In this document: positions 12,201-23,342 of the stretch, piece after piece | Numbering within the stretch: the stretch's first letter is position 1 | Layout of the letters: each line of letters begins with the position of its first letter | DNA from: Dryomyza anilis | Taxonomy: Eukaryota > Arthropoda > Insecta > Diptera > Dryomyzidae | Direction of reading: 5' to 3' | NCBI GenBank assembly: GCA_951804985.1 | Contig: OX638132.1 | Span: 85,936,696-86,000,695, forward strand | Length of the DNA: 64,000 bases | Program-made: the position numbers and the translations under genes | Notes under the pieces: model-generated | What the model was told of the DNA's origin: nothing | Database searches by the model: none | What the model saw: only the letters and a program-made list of their open reading frames with translations

Positions 12201-15200
12201 CTTTGCTGCTTTCTTCGTCTTAAGATCGCGTATCAAATCACCCTGCTTAACGATGTTATCATTAATTGAGCTGGCGTTAGTTGAGTTGGCAGTTGGAGTG
12301 GCAGTGGCGGCGGCGGGGGCAGCTGCTGCTTGTGCGGGTGTCCAATCTTTGCCGGCGGCTGCTTTGTATTCAGTCTTAAGTGACAGCAGTTTCTTGACGG
12401 CAACGTCGATTTGATCTTTGGCGGCTTTCTTAGTTTTAAGATCGCGCACTAAATCGCCCTGTTTACGGATTTCTGCGTCCAATTTGTCGGCGTTGGCACT
12501 GGCAGCGGGTACGGTAACCTGTTTATAATAAAGTTTAAGAAATTGGTGGTTAAATTCGATTTATTTCGTTTATTTCTCATTGCTTTAGTAAAAGCGGACG
12601 ACTGTTTTACAAAGCGCTAAAGCCAACATAGCAGGGAGATAATGTCAGAATCGTATTGTGCGACCCGAAGAACAACTTCCTATGTAATACGTGGTTCTCT
12701 TGATAGCAATGGGTGGGCTTGAGCTCGAGTAGAACGAGAGAACACACTGGTGGATTCAGGTCTTGTACCGCACACTTACCATTGTAATCCTTATAAAAGA
12801 AACAGGCAACGGTTCTAGAGAACCAATAGAGGATGAAATATTTTCGTCCACTAATAAATATATCCAACTTTGTTGTATTCGTTCCAGGAATAACAAGAAG
12901 GATTTTGAAATCATTGCACGAATGTGAAAATTGTCGTCCATATTAAATCGAATATATGTGGTGTAGACAGTATAAAAGTCTGCTGATGTGAAGTAAGTCT
13001 TGCACCGTTTCAAAAAACCAAGGCACTTCTTTCCGCTTCTTAAGACACATACAATATATGATCGTTCTAACGGAGGTCAGATTGAATTGAGATGCCCAAA
13101 ACGTCAAGAAGAGCTGACTCTTCCATATCCACAGCACATACATTGAGATGTGGGAGTGATGAACCCATTCATTTGTGAGACAACATACATCATTGGGTCT
13201 GGCTCGCATTAAAATCGCCTACATTAGGAAGTCCCCACTCGAAAATTGCTTAAAAATCATTATTATGTTTGTCATTCATAAAGAAGTTGACAGCTTGTTG
13301 AATGAATAACGAGAGAAAATGTCTGTAATTTTTCATGAATATTTTTCGCACAACACAAGGATAAATGAAAGTTTGTGCGGTGTACAGCAGAATATCAAAA
13401 GTTTTGGCAGATTCTCGGATATTCTGGAAAGGTTAGAGTAGGGATGTCCAAAATATATTGTAGTATTATAAACACTCGTTATATTGCTTCGATACATCGA
13501 TGTTTTCCGAAGCAATATACACTTCAGAATCTATTTGATACAATATATAATATAATAGTTTGGCGCTACAGTCCTGTATAGAACTTCGGCCGAGCTCTCT
13601 CACCATTTTTGAGCTGTGCGTGTTATATTTGTACTCAAAGTGGTGGGACCTACAGTTTATTGCCGAATCCGAACGGCGGGTGAGAGCTTTTTCATAGGCA
13701 ATGGTTTTACTCTCGTAGGTTTGCCATTTACTGACGAGAGGTAGCGCGGTATAGAAAATGTTTCTATGAAAAGATGTTGTTAGCCCCAGTCCAGTCTTGA
13801 ACCGGGGACCTTTCGGCTCGCAGTCCAACGCACTAACCACTGAGCTACCGCGGCTACATCGATGATACATCGATGTATTATTTCGATATATCGAATCACT
13901 GTTAAATTCATATTTGCTAATCGAATCTAGCTAAATTTAATTAAATTTTATTATTTATTCTATTTATTCTAAAGTGATATAAAATGGACTTAAGACATTT
14001 TTGATTCCCAACGCCATAATTATTTTGTATAATATGAAAATGTTTCAAGTCAAACACTTATTAATTTTAACCCTTGGGTCATTTTGAACCAATTTGTGCA
14101 GAAGGGTTAAACTTTTTATTTTGATTATTTGACATATCAAACTTCATCAAAATTTAAATTATTTACCAAATAATTTTTCATTCGATGCATCGAAATCAAC
14201 GATGTTTTTGTTCGATACATCGTAAAACATCGATGTAACGAGTCGATGTATTATATCGACCAAAACATCGATATTTTTTCAGATGGACATCCCTAGGGTG
14301 GAGAAGAAACAAAACTTCGTTTTTGCCTGCTTAAAATCTTTAGAAACATATTTTTAAATTGCCTTGACCCTGCCACTATTATTGTCTAGGAATATTTTCA
14401 AATGTAGCATCGGTAGCACAAGCTTAGTGCGTTGGACTGCGAGCCGAAAGGTCCCCGGTTCAAGCCTGGACTGGGGCTAACAACATCTTTTCATAGAAAC
14501 ATGTTTCTATATCGCGCTACCTCTCGGCAGTAAATGGCAAACCTACGAGAGTAAAACATTGCCTATGAAAAGCTCTCACCCGCTGTTCGGATTCGGCAAT
14601 ACACTGTAGGTCCCCCCACTTTGAGTACAAATATAACACGCACAGCTCAAAATGGTGAGAGAGCTCGGCCTAAGTTCTTATAGGAATGTAGCGCCAAACC
14701 ATTATTATTATATTTTCAAATGAATGGATTGAATTTTGGGTCAATGATAGAACGTCTTTGATTAAAACCAGAAATAGGGATGTGTACAGGATACTCTTGA
14801 TTTGATGAAATGTTGTTCTGAGAGACCACCATTCATCGCATGTCGCTTTGAACGACCCTAGAGAAAACACGGCATAAATCGAGTAAAAGAATAACAGACA
14901 CCACATATAATTTGTTTTGATACAAGGGCTTCGCCCAAAAGCACTGAAAATATCTAGTCCAATAACCTATTCACCTTATTCACAATTATTCCTCTTTTCG
15001 GAGAAAACCGTCATAAAGTCACTGGTGGAAAAGTCGCTAAAAATTGTATTCTCTTTTTAAATATTTAACTGAATATAATGTTACCCTCAAGGTGTATTAA
15101 AGAAGGTGGGAAAATTTTGGAGAGCTCAACTTGCTTAATACACCTACACCTTGCTTGGTAATACTAAACACATTTTTTGTTTTTTTTTTATATTTTCTTA

Positions 15201-18200
15201 TAATAAAGTTTTAAATGATTATATCTCTGGTCTATTTTTCAAATTATTAAGAGTCGCTTCTATTTGATAAATACTCTAATATATCAGCATTTTGAATGCG
15301 TATTATTTGTAGTAAGAACTTCTTTTATTTATTTAAAAATGTCCTCAATTTCGACTTTCTTCAAGCTCACAACTCACAAACTAATTGATCATTATGGAAA
15401 ATATGTAGTTGTCCCAATAACTTTTCTCTAAAAGTAAAGGGTTTTTCAACAGGGGCGCTACAAAAGTAGAGCGACAGGGACAGCAAACGACGCCATATTT
15501 CTTGCCGCTCTTTTGACATTTCTCTTCAGTAAGGTTTGCCTTTAATGATGGAAAGATATACGAGCCAACAACGAGTCGAAATTATTAAAATTTACTATCG
15601 AAATTCGGTAGTAAAAATTCGAAAAATCATCTTCAGCGATGAGGTTCATTTCTGGCTGAATGGCTTTCTTCATCAGGAAAAAAATTACGGTTTGGTGCGG
15701 TTTATACGCCGGCGGCGTCATTGGGCCGTACTTCTTCCGTGATGATCAAGACCGGCACGTTACTGTGAATGGGAATCGCTACCGTTCAATGATAACCGAA
15801 TATTTTTGGCCCCAATTGGATTATATGGACTTGGATTATATGGACTTGGAGGACATGTGGTGCCAACAGAACGGCGCCACAAGCCACACAGCGAATGCCA
15901 CAATCAATTTATTGGAAACCAAGTTTGGAGAACGTGTTATCTCACGAAATGGTGCAGTCGATTGGCCGCTTCGGTCGTGCGATTTGACGCCGTTAGACTA
16001 TTTCTTGTGGGGCTACGTCAAGTCTATGGTCTATGCCAACGATTGATGAACTTCGTACGAATATCGAACGTGAAATTGCAGCAGTATCGGCCGATTTATG
16101 CTTGAAAACCGTTGAAAATTGGGTTCAGCGTCTGGACTTCTGCAAGCGTGACCGTGGTGGCCATGCAAAAGAATTCGAGTTCCATACATAATGGCATCGA
16201 ACGTACTTTTACAGGAATAAAGAATTTCATTGATATCCAAAACCGTTTTTGTTTTATTTAAAACAAACTTTTGTAGCGGCTCTTATTGAAAAAACCCTTT
16301 ATAAAACCACTTCCATGTGCGGGAGCTAAATCATCATTGAAACTTTTAATGGCTTTAACTATTACAAAAAATACCGCACAAAAATATTACAGCTCCTTTA
16401 AAAATGATTGAATTTCTGGCCGCCACCTACTCTGAATATCAGTCACTGTGCGACGTGTGTCTACGTCAGCATTCCATGCCTCCATGTCAAATACATGTAA
16501 GCGCAAGCACACTTTTATTTACTATGCTTATCTTTGTTTTACACTTTATTCGAGTCAGAAAACACGGCCAACAACTTACCACCTCGTTCGACGAAAGATG
16601 CAAACAAAATAAATGAATGAAAATCAAAGTTATTGGCTCAAACCTGACCGACGTGAAAGTAGCACAAACAAGACGGTTCATTGAGAGTTAAAACAACAGA
16701 GCGTGAGAGAGAGAGTTGCAGAGAGTAAATATAAAAAAAAGAGATTTGGCCGCACTACTCTTCTAATACAAATGCAATGAGCAGCACACTTTAAAAGTTA
16801 AATAAATTAAAGATTTCTTACATTTTTGTTTGCATCTTGTGCCCCAGCTGCAGCAGTGATCTTTAGACCAGACGACGGCATATCCTTGGTGTGTCCATCG
16901 GGTATGGAGAAGAGCACCACCGGCGATATAGCATTTGAATATGGACTTGCGGGCGCATACGCGTTGTCAACCTTGAAGAAACCACGACGTTGCAATTGAA
17001 TAATATCACCTTTTTTGCATTTCTTGAGCTCAGGATCGCCCAGCATTTGCACTTCTTCCTAAAAAATTCAAAAAAAGTCCTCAAAGTTATACAACAAATA
17101 AACAGCTATTTGGGCAAAACAAACCCTAGTCTTGTGTCCAATGTACGTCTTGAAGTCCTCCTCTTTGCCCAGCACCGCCTTGCTGATGATATTGTCAAAG
17201 TACACACAATATGTTGGTGGATAATCTGTCTCTGCGGGCTCAACAGCCAACCATGTCAATTTAAGTGTTTTCTTAAAGTCCTTATTGTCCAAATTTAAAT
17301 CAGCATCAACGGTGACAATTTTACCGGAGGCATCCTTGTTGATTTTCTTAATCAACAAATTACCCCAATTGATAAATGTTGCATTTTCACCCTCCTTCAG
17401 CGCCTCCGCATCGACCAAATCAATGTAGACGCGTGGTCCCAACGAGACAGTCTTCTTGCCCAGTCCCTCATTCTTCGGATGTACAGGCACCTCAATCTTT
17501 TCACTCTTGCAATTGGACACATTGACAACAACACGATTGGCATACTCGAGTGCAGTGTAACGTGGTGCAATAGGATCTATGACCTTCTTGTTGAATGCCC
17601 AGATTTTGTCCCAATTCATAAAGACAACAGACTTGCTGGAGCCTTGTGCAATGATGAACTCCTTCAGGCCTTCGACGGTCATGCCGCGACGTATGATGCC
17701 ACGTACCGTGGGGAAACGTGGATCATCCCTAAGTGGATTTCAATACATAGGGTTTTCTTCTTGATTTTTGTTTGTTAATTGAGACTTACCAGCCATCGAC
17801 CAGGCCTTCCTCGACAAACCATGTCAATTTGCGCTTCGACAAAACAGTGTTTGTCATGTTCAGACGACTGTATTCCCAGATATAGGGCTTGCGCAGTTTG
17901 AGCGCATCGATGAACCAATAGAATTGATCATCGCGATCATGGTACTCCATGGTGCGCAAGGTGTGGGTGACATTTTCAATGGCATCGACGATGGGGCAGG
18001 CAAAATCATAAGTGGGATAAACTCTGTAATGTAAATACGAGGTAATTATTAACTGCAACTTGAAAGTACATTGCATTGGTACATTAAAAATACGGCACTA
18101 TTAGTAAAGTTATTTCAAGACACAATTTATTTATACGACTAGTATTTTGTACCCGGACATCGCAACGGGTTTTTCAGATTTTAGTTTATTGTTTTGGGTA

Positions 18201-19884
18201 TTGGTTATTTTTTTGTATGTTTCGGTTTGATTTTAGTATTTTTACTGTTGGATTTGATTTTTTTTTTATAGTTAAACAGAAAATAATGATGAAAGTGTTT
18301 TTCAACAGGGACGCTACAAAAGTAGAGCGACAGGGACAGCAAACGACGCCATATTTCTTGCCGCTCTTTTGACATTTCTCTTCAGTAAGGTTTGCCATTT
18401 CATGATGGAAAGATATACAAGCCAAAAACGAGTAGAAATTATTAAAATTTACTACCGCAATTCGAATTCGTATATCTTATGAAATGGCAAACCTTACTGA
18501 AGAGAAATGTCAAAAGAGCAAGAAATATGACGTCGTTTGCTGTCCATGTCGCTCTACTTTTGTAGCGTCCCTGTTGAACAACCCTGTATTGACATATTTC
18601 ATAGTAACGTAACTTTATGAGTATTTTTTTATACGTTACCGTTAACGGAATAGAAATTTCTATTCAAAAATTTAGATTCAGACATTTAAGATTCCAAATC
18701 CATCGTTATTTCAAAGATTTGAGCATTTTTGAATTTTTCGATCGTGATTGACGTTTTTCTGTTAATGCCCATATGTGATTGGTTTCGTGTTTTATGTTGT
18801 GTTTTGCGTTATTTTTTTTCCTTTGATTTTTCATTTTCTTGTTTGTTTTTTATGATTGTTGCTTTTGTATTTTCTTTAGGGTTTATGTTTATTGTTGTTT
18901 ATGTTTGTGTTTAAGCTTATGTTTTATTTTAATTTCGTGTTTCTTGTTGCTATGTTTTGCTTTTAATTTTGTTGCTCTTATTTTTCATTTTAAAATTTTG
19001 TGTTTGTGTTTTTACATTTTTTTCTTTTGTGTGTTTGCTTTTGTGTTTTGCCTTTGTTTCTGTTTTCTTTTAATTTGGTTTTTGTGTTTTTCATTTTGTT
19101 TTATGTTTTTTCCTTTTGTTATTTTTCTTTTGTTATTTTGATTTTGATGTATTTTTGGTCAGATATTATTTTTTTTATTTTTGCTTTTGTGTTTGGTATT
19201 TTGATTTTGCTGTAGTTTTTTTTGTCTTTACTTTTGTTTTTGTATTTTTAAATTTTTGTTTTGTTTTTTTGATTTTATTTTTGAATTTTGTAAATTTTTG
19301 TGTTTTTGTTTTTGATTTTGTTTTTTATTTTTGTATTTAAGTTTTTTATTGTGAAAAGCCCGCCCATATATAGCCTATGTCACCCTCCGGACTCTATAAT
19401 ATCCTGGTGCAAAAGCTCAGTCAAATCGATTAAGCGGTTTAGACGTGATGCTGGAACATACAGACGGACAGACAGACGAACCTAGAGTTTAATATATATG
19501 AAGATAGATTAAGATCTTTTTTTAAGATCAGTTATAAATGAAAACGTACTCTGAAACTAAACACAACACTCTGAAAAAGTGCAATTATAAAAATGCTTAA
19601 TCATATATTTTTAAATCTTAGCTACCCGTAAATGAAATTAGTAATTGTATAGTTAGTCTCATCAAAATTAATTTTGCATACTTGTATTTGGTGCCAGTAC
19701 GTGGATGTGGTTCATTTTTGCAACGGTATATAGTGGGATCGCGCATGCAGCCATTCGGCGATGTCATATCGATCTTGGCGCGCACGCAGCATTTCTGGCC
19801 ACTCGCTGAACCCTTCAACATTTCCTGCCACATGGCCATGTTCTTGTCCACATCTAAAGCAAATCATTGACATTAATAAAAGAA

Positions 19885-19916
<32 letters not shown>

Positions 19917-21061
19917 AAAATAAATAATAATATAAAAAAATTACAAACCATTTGAACGATTCAGAGATTCGGCTCTTTGTTCGCGTTCCAACTTCATTTG
20001 CTCGGGTGCCGTATCGTCCACATACGCTTTGCCCGCCTTTATGAGTTGTTCGCAATAATCCAACATCAGATCAAAGTAATTCGAGGTGTGCGTAAAGACA
20101 TCCGGCTTGATTTGCAGCATTTCCAAATCGCCCAATATCACATTCTCGAATTCCACCGTCTCCTTAGCCGGATTCGTGTCATCGAAACGCATAATCAGCG
20201 TACCCTCAAAGGCCAGAGCATAGTACTGATTCAAGAGCGCAGCCTTCGCATGCCCAATGTGCAGATAACCAGAAGCCTCTGGCGGAAAACGCACCACAAC
20301 CTTGCCCATCTCTGCGCCAGGCAAATCGACGAATTTACCTTCCTGCTTGCGCTCGCCCGGCTTGCAGGCTTCACGTTCTTTTGAGTTGCTTTTCGCGTGC
20401 ACCTTCTTGGCAGTGATGCGCGCCTCTGCGGGCAACGTTTGCAACACCTGTTGTATCAGTGGCTGCGCACTGATCAGATCGTACCAACGCTGCACATGCA
20501 ACGGAATGCCCTTGGCCGCCAACAGTTCATAGCGTGAATGCATTTCATTGAAGAGCGCAAAATCGGCAATAGTTAACTTATTAGCAACCAGATATGTCAC
20601 CGGTGCAATAGACTTGTCCAAAAAGGACATGGCCCAGGAGATGTCATCGTCACACGTCAGTGAGAAGGAGAGCCAGTGATCGATTTGTGTGCGTTCAATG
20701 GCAGTCTCACCGTACAGCTGCAGTGCTGGTGCAGCACGTGCCAAGGCCCGCAACACATCGTTGTTGGAATAGCAGACCAGGCGACGATTGTCCGGAAAGA
20801 TCAACGAGGTTTCGTTGCCCCAGACAATTTCGACGGGTGTTGTTGCATTGATGAGGTGCGCCGTAGCCAGACCGCCTGCAAGTAAATTAGTTCAATGTTG
20901 AATTTCGCAAGAGGCTGATGAAATATTATCATATATTCTGATATGGTAGAATTGAATGCAGCACGGCTAACCTAAAAACTAGTGTGAACTTTAGATTCAT
21001 TTTACGGCAAATACTTACTTATTGGCGGATTATTAACATTTGCCGTCAACTTAATCGACAT
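9211..21061 (-). CDS. EPRS: Bifunctional glutamate/proline--tRNA ligase (EPRS)
   Basis: Charges tRNA-Glu and tRNA-Pro in the cytosol, as part of the multi-synthetase complex in animals. Exons read by eye: complement(join(9211..9367, 9432..10363, 10541..10903, 11028..12518, 16822..17058, 17125..17728, 17790..18023, 19682..19853, 19949..20875, 21019..21061)). All ten join in frame with GT-AG borders, giving 1719 codons plus TAA, about the length I recall for the Drosophila protein. Order: GST-like N-terminal domain (about 1-150); GluRS with the class I signature LHIGH (HIGH at 220-223) and LSKRK (442-446); six WHEP repeats (753-1173); class II ProRS from about 1215, with RPTSETG (1325-1331), the motif-2 stretch [15 protein letters not shown] (1368-1382), a Cys cluster (CGECSC) and the family-typical end [10 protein letters not shown]. 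The start gives [16 protein letters not shown]. No frame break is seen, so the gene looks functional. The largest intron is 4.3 kb and transposon-filled. Confidence 0.98.
11217..12479 (-). repeat. Six WHEP repeats inside EPRS exon 7
   Basis: Six helix-turn-helix WHEP repeats of about 48-50 residues lie in one 1491-bp exon: 12479-12336, 12266-12120, 12038-11892, 11822-11673, 11588-11442 and 11363-11217. Each follows the pattern QGD-(K/L)-(V/I)-R-(Q/D)-LK, then a central KK/E-(V/I)-KxLLxLKxxYK, then G-x-DWKPG. Linkers are low-complexity, rich in Ala, Thr, Pro and Val. In this family WHEP repeats bind RNA and protein partners and link the two synthetase halves. The sixth repeat is the most divergent: it has [12 protein letters not shown] and ends DFPV rather than DWKP. 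It is followed by a Lys/Ala-rich stretch leading into ProRS. Confidence 0.95.
13439..14295. mobile_element. hAT-like foldback element with ACATCGATGT repeats
   Basis: The terminal inverted repeats are TAGGGATGTCCA at 13439 and its complement tggacatcccta ending at 14295. The 8-bp flanks are ggttagag (13431-13438) and gggtggag (14296-14303), 6 of 8 identical, fitting an old hAT target-site duplication. Inside each arm are several degenerate copies of acatcgatgt/cgatacatcg. No transposase is present, so it is non-autonomous. A SINE is inserted in its left half. The superfamily assignment rests on the TAGGGATG end and the 8-bp duplication and is an inference. Confidence 0.7.
13548..13855 (-). 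mobile_element. tRNA-derived SINE (family 1), near full length
   Basis: On the minus strand the element opens with a tRNA-like head. A box A-like stretch reads tagctcagtggttagtgcg and a box B-like stretch reads ggttcaagact. A body follows with tgctaacaacatcttt-like sequence, cggattcggcaataaactg and gagagagctcggccgaagtt, then a 3' end gtagcgccaaac with an AT-rich tail. It would be transcribed by RNA polymerase III and moved by a LINE. It sits inside the hAT-like element. Five other copies or fragments occur in this window. Confidence 0.85.
14407..14716 (+). mobile_element. tRNA-derived SINE (family 1), second copy
   Basis: This is a close match to the copy at 13548-13855 but on the opposite strand, so the pair forms an inverted repeat of about 300 bp around a 550-bp spacer. 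The head is damaged: the box A region reads tagcacaagcttagtgcg, with a deletion, while box B (ggttcaagcct) is kept. The 3' end is gtagcgccaaacc followed by an (ATT)n-like tail. Confidence 0.85.
15437..16299 (+). mobile_element. Mariner-like DNA transposon, internally deleted
   Basis: The element is flanked by TA at 15435-15436 and 16300-16301, the target duplication expected of Tc1/mariner elements. Its inverted ends are aagggtttttcaac...gcgctacaaaag at left and the complement of aagggttttttcaat...ccgctacaaaag at right. It is 863 bp, shorter than an intact element of this type (about 1.3 kb), because coding sequence has been lost. It lies in EPRS intron 6. Confidence 0.9.
15548..16191 (+). 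pseudogene. Mariner-family transposase pseudogene
   Basis: The frame opens at ATG 15548 with [20 protein letters not shown], typical of the N-terminal helix domain of these transposases (DUF4817-like). It then jumps to [12 protein letters not shown], so most of the DNA-binding region is deleted. It is frameshifted near 15680 and again near 16040, but the C-terminal pieces ([45 protein letters not shown]) are clear. The second catalytic Asp is replaced: the usual QQDGATSH reads QQNGATSH. A short in-frame duplication (LDYM-D-LDYM) precedes it. The protein cannot be active. Confidence 0.9.
18294..18587. mobile_element. Foldback derivative of the mariner-like element
   Basis: Two arms of about 145 bp face each other. 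The left arm runs from tttttcaacagggacgctac through the transposase start (atggaaagatatacaagcc) to about 18450. The right arm is its inverted copy, ending gtagcgtccctgttgaacaa near 18580. Both arms are the 5' end of the mariner-like element at 15437. The 3' half and right TIR are absent. It lies in EPRS intron 3. Confidence 0.85.
18730..19345. repeat. T-rich low-complexity tract
   Basis: About 600 bp of nearly uninterrupted TTTTG/TTTTTATT-like sequence on the plus strand. Because Phe, Val, Leu, Cys and Ile codons dominate T-rich DNA, several overlapping frames look like hydrophobic proteins; this is composition, not coding. It lies in EPRS intron 3. Confidence 0.85.
19370..19500 (+). repeat. 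Dispersed repeat tail with (GACA)n-like run
   Basis: The stretch contains aagcggtttagacgtgatgc, then acagacggacagacagacg and tttaatatatatgaagatag. Non-autonomous elements in flies often end with such a sequence, but no second copy was seen in this window, so the family is not identified. Confidence 0.4.
19884..19925. repeat. (AAAT)n microsatellite
   Basis: About ten copies of aaat/aata lie just inside EPRS intron 2, near the exon that starts at 19853. Confidence 0.9.
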
Positions 21062-21879
21062 TTTTACAGGCTTTTAAGCGAAATATACACGCGTATCTCA
21101 CAAAACTAATTGGCATATAATCAAATTTGCACAGCTGCTAATGTGTCGTGTCTGCTTTCCGAACGAAATCAAAAATAGTTATTGTGACGTTTGCCACCTT
21201 ATTGTGTAGCACTTTTTAACAGTTGAATAGGCACTGCAATGTAAAAAGTGTTGCCAGCCTTGACACATTTTACTATTTAGTAATTCATTTAGAGTATTCG
21301 AGTTCATCGTATTTTAGTGTGGTATTCGTACCAAGTATTATAATATTTATATACGATACAATAACACGGAAATGTCAATTTGTTATTGCATTCCTTATAA
21401 AAGTGAACTACCACAATTGTTTTATTTGAGAGTAGCCCTAAGGCATAAATTTTGGTGTCGTATTTTGTGAAATTAAGAAAAATTGTGATATTGAAGCCAA
21501 TGCACATGCACATAACCGAGGAATATTTTGATAATTTCAAAAAATTCTAATTTTGTAAGAATCAGCTGCATTTATTTGACGAAATATTTCAACAAGCAGA
21601 AAAGTGGTACTCACAGTTCAATTGCCGTACTATAGTATTCGTACAATGTAGTTCTTATACCATGAAACTGTGAATACACTAATAAATTCATCTGTAAGTC
21701 ATTTATTTATTCATATGTAGGTAATCAGAATGTAGTTTTTTGCATTATTAAACAATACCACAGTTGTCTGGAGATATTATCATAAATTGCATACAAATCT
21801 AATGAGCAGACATTTATTTTGCTCCAAACGTCATTAAATAAGTTTCGGAAAAAACTATAAATAAGGTTTACATAATCAT

Positions 21880-22115
21880 GATCATACGTGATTGTAATTA
21901 AATCTTAAATCTCGCGTGATTGTGAGTGAGTATGAGTATAACAAAATAATACGTGAGTGGCTGTAAATGAGTACAATTTGTGCGTGAGTGAATGTGTGTG
22001 AGCAGAATATTACGCAGAATTTAAAAACATGATTTTAGCGCAATTCACACGTGATCTGTGATTGTTATTGCAACATTATTTACTCACGTGATTGTGAGTA
22101 AACAAACCCACTCAC
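21880..22115. repeat. Degenerate cgtgattgtgagtgagta repeats
   Basis: Variants of cgtgattgtgagtgagt occur about eight times, including a local palindrome (tactcacgtgattgtgagta). A short similar stretch in the reverse sense lies at 51225-51275 (ctcacgcacaatcactcacg). Unit length is irregular. It resembles the arms of the other foldback-type arrays in this window. Confidence 0.6.
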
Positions 22116-22212
22116 ATGTTCTACAGTTTTAAAACTGTTTTTAAAAATGTGTAAAAATAGATTAAACAACAATTTTTTAATATATGGATAATTGCTAATT
22201 AAAATTATATTT

Positions 22213-22330
22213 TAAAATGGGAGAATTGCACTTTACCGGCCGAAGTGAAAAAAAAGAACAAAAACAACAAAAAAAAGTTGCTCGGACCCCTGGTGACCTT
22301 GAAAAATCAAAAACCGGTACACATAACATG
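22213..22330. repeat. Dispersed repeat family C, copy 1
   Basis: The blocks gaattgcactttaccggccg, gttgctcggacccctggtga and tgaaaaatcaaaaaccggta recur as an inverted copy at 23343-23515. There the complements of tgcactttaacggccgaagt and tcgctcggatccctgatga are seen. The two copies are about 1.1 kb apart and head toward each other. Function unknown. Confidence 0.65.
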
Positions 22331-22722
22331 TTGGTTCTTAAATGAAAGGTAATTGTCTCACGATTACAAATATGCAATTATTTTTATAACTATAGCGCCC
22401 TCTAGACCAATTTTTGTTCATAATATTTACACATTTGTACCCAACTAGAACAAAATACGAAATGTTATCTTTGCTATTGTTTTTCAGGTGGCTTAAAGGT
22501 TATTACAAAAGTTATCTATTAAGCACCGTACAGATATATCAGAAAGGTAACTTTTTAAAGCAAATAAATCGGGATAATACCCACATAGTGGCACCTCTGA
22601 ACTTCATACTTCAAAGTTGGCATAAGTTTTTTTTGCTGCGTCATATTGTTTGCTATTAGCGTTTTTTGTGCTCCGTGTATTTTATGTGGATAAAAATGTC
22701 CGATTGATAGTAAAAATATTAA

Positions 22723-22914
22723 CCGCGACGAGAAAATTGCGTTTATGAATCGCTACAAATTCGGGTCTATGAAATTGAAAATGTTCGTGGGCAGTTACTT
22801 ACTGCAGGCGTCATTCTGCCGTTTGAGGAGGTCTCTCAGGACGTGACTGTGGCAGTAATAAACAGTGCAGCTAAAATAATATCAAATAAAAATGCATTTA
22901 ATTTTAAAACATAG
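22723..22914 (+). other. Unassigned 63-codon open frame with coding-like composition
   Basis: The frame is open from 22723 to the TAG at 22912-22914 and lacks an early ATG. It reads ESLQIRVYEIENVRGQLLTA and continues with GVILPFEEVSQDVTVAV. Codon use and amino-acid balance look more like a real exon than the AT-rich surroundings, and an aataaa lies inside its end (22885). I do not recognise the family. It may be the last exon of a small or decayed gene, a transposon remnant, or chance. Confidence 0.3.
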
Positions 22915-23342
22915 CTTTTGGTTTTTCATTATTATGTGTCTATTTTTATATTTATTTGATATGTATTAGTTTGTTATTTGATTGTTTCCATCAATTTTTG
23001 GAAAAGTAAATAATCAAATGACAACCAAATACATTGATAATAATTTGTTGTCATATTTTACATGTGTATTGGTAGTTAAAAAATAGTTAACTAAAAGCTG
23101 TATTTAAGCTGTCTTATCGACTGTCTAGAGGACAACTTTCTGATAATGCCTTTTAATAGTTGACTTAAACATAACTTTTTAGTTACCTTTTCGAGAGCTA
23201 AAAGTCAACAAAGAGGCGGACATACGTAAGTTTTCCGATACCTTTTTCATCACATTCGGACAACATTCGGATATCGTTAACTTTTTAAAGTTAGCATTAA
23301 GTTATATTTTGGGCATCGTTTGTCTGGTTGGGTAGGTTGAAT

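Larger units (their letters stand above)
12519..16821 (-). other. EPRS intron 6 (4.3 kb)
   Basis: This intron separates the exon ending at 16822 (donor GTAAGA) from the WHEP exon starting at 12518 (acceptor AAACAG). It holds a hAT-like foldback element, two SINE copies and a mariner-like element, described separately. The remaining parts, 12600-13430, 14720-15430 and 16300-16820, show no recognisable gene. Short open frames there have no family features. Confidence 0.9.

Noticed and set aside
12607..13209. Two 86-88-codon minus-strand frames in EPRS intron 6
   Set aside because: No known domain, and they lie within an intron between well-defined EPRS exons in an already transposon-rich region.
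13800..13855. Possible functional tRNA gene on the minus strand
   Set aside because: Box A and B are present but the acceptor stem does not close, and the sequence continues as a SINE with other copies in the window.
13466..13870. 134-codon minus-strand frame
   Set aside because: It reads through the SINE (its tRNA-like head gives the [14 protein letters not shown] stretch) and is not a gene.
18729..19485. Overlapping hydrophobic frames that look like membrane proteins
   Set aside because: They arise from a T-rich low-complexity tract within an EPRS intron; all three frames look alike and no motif is present.
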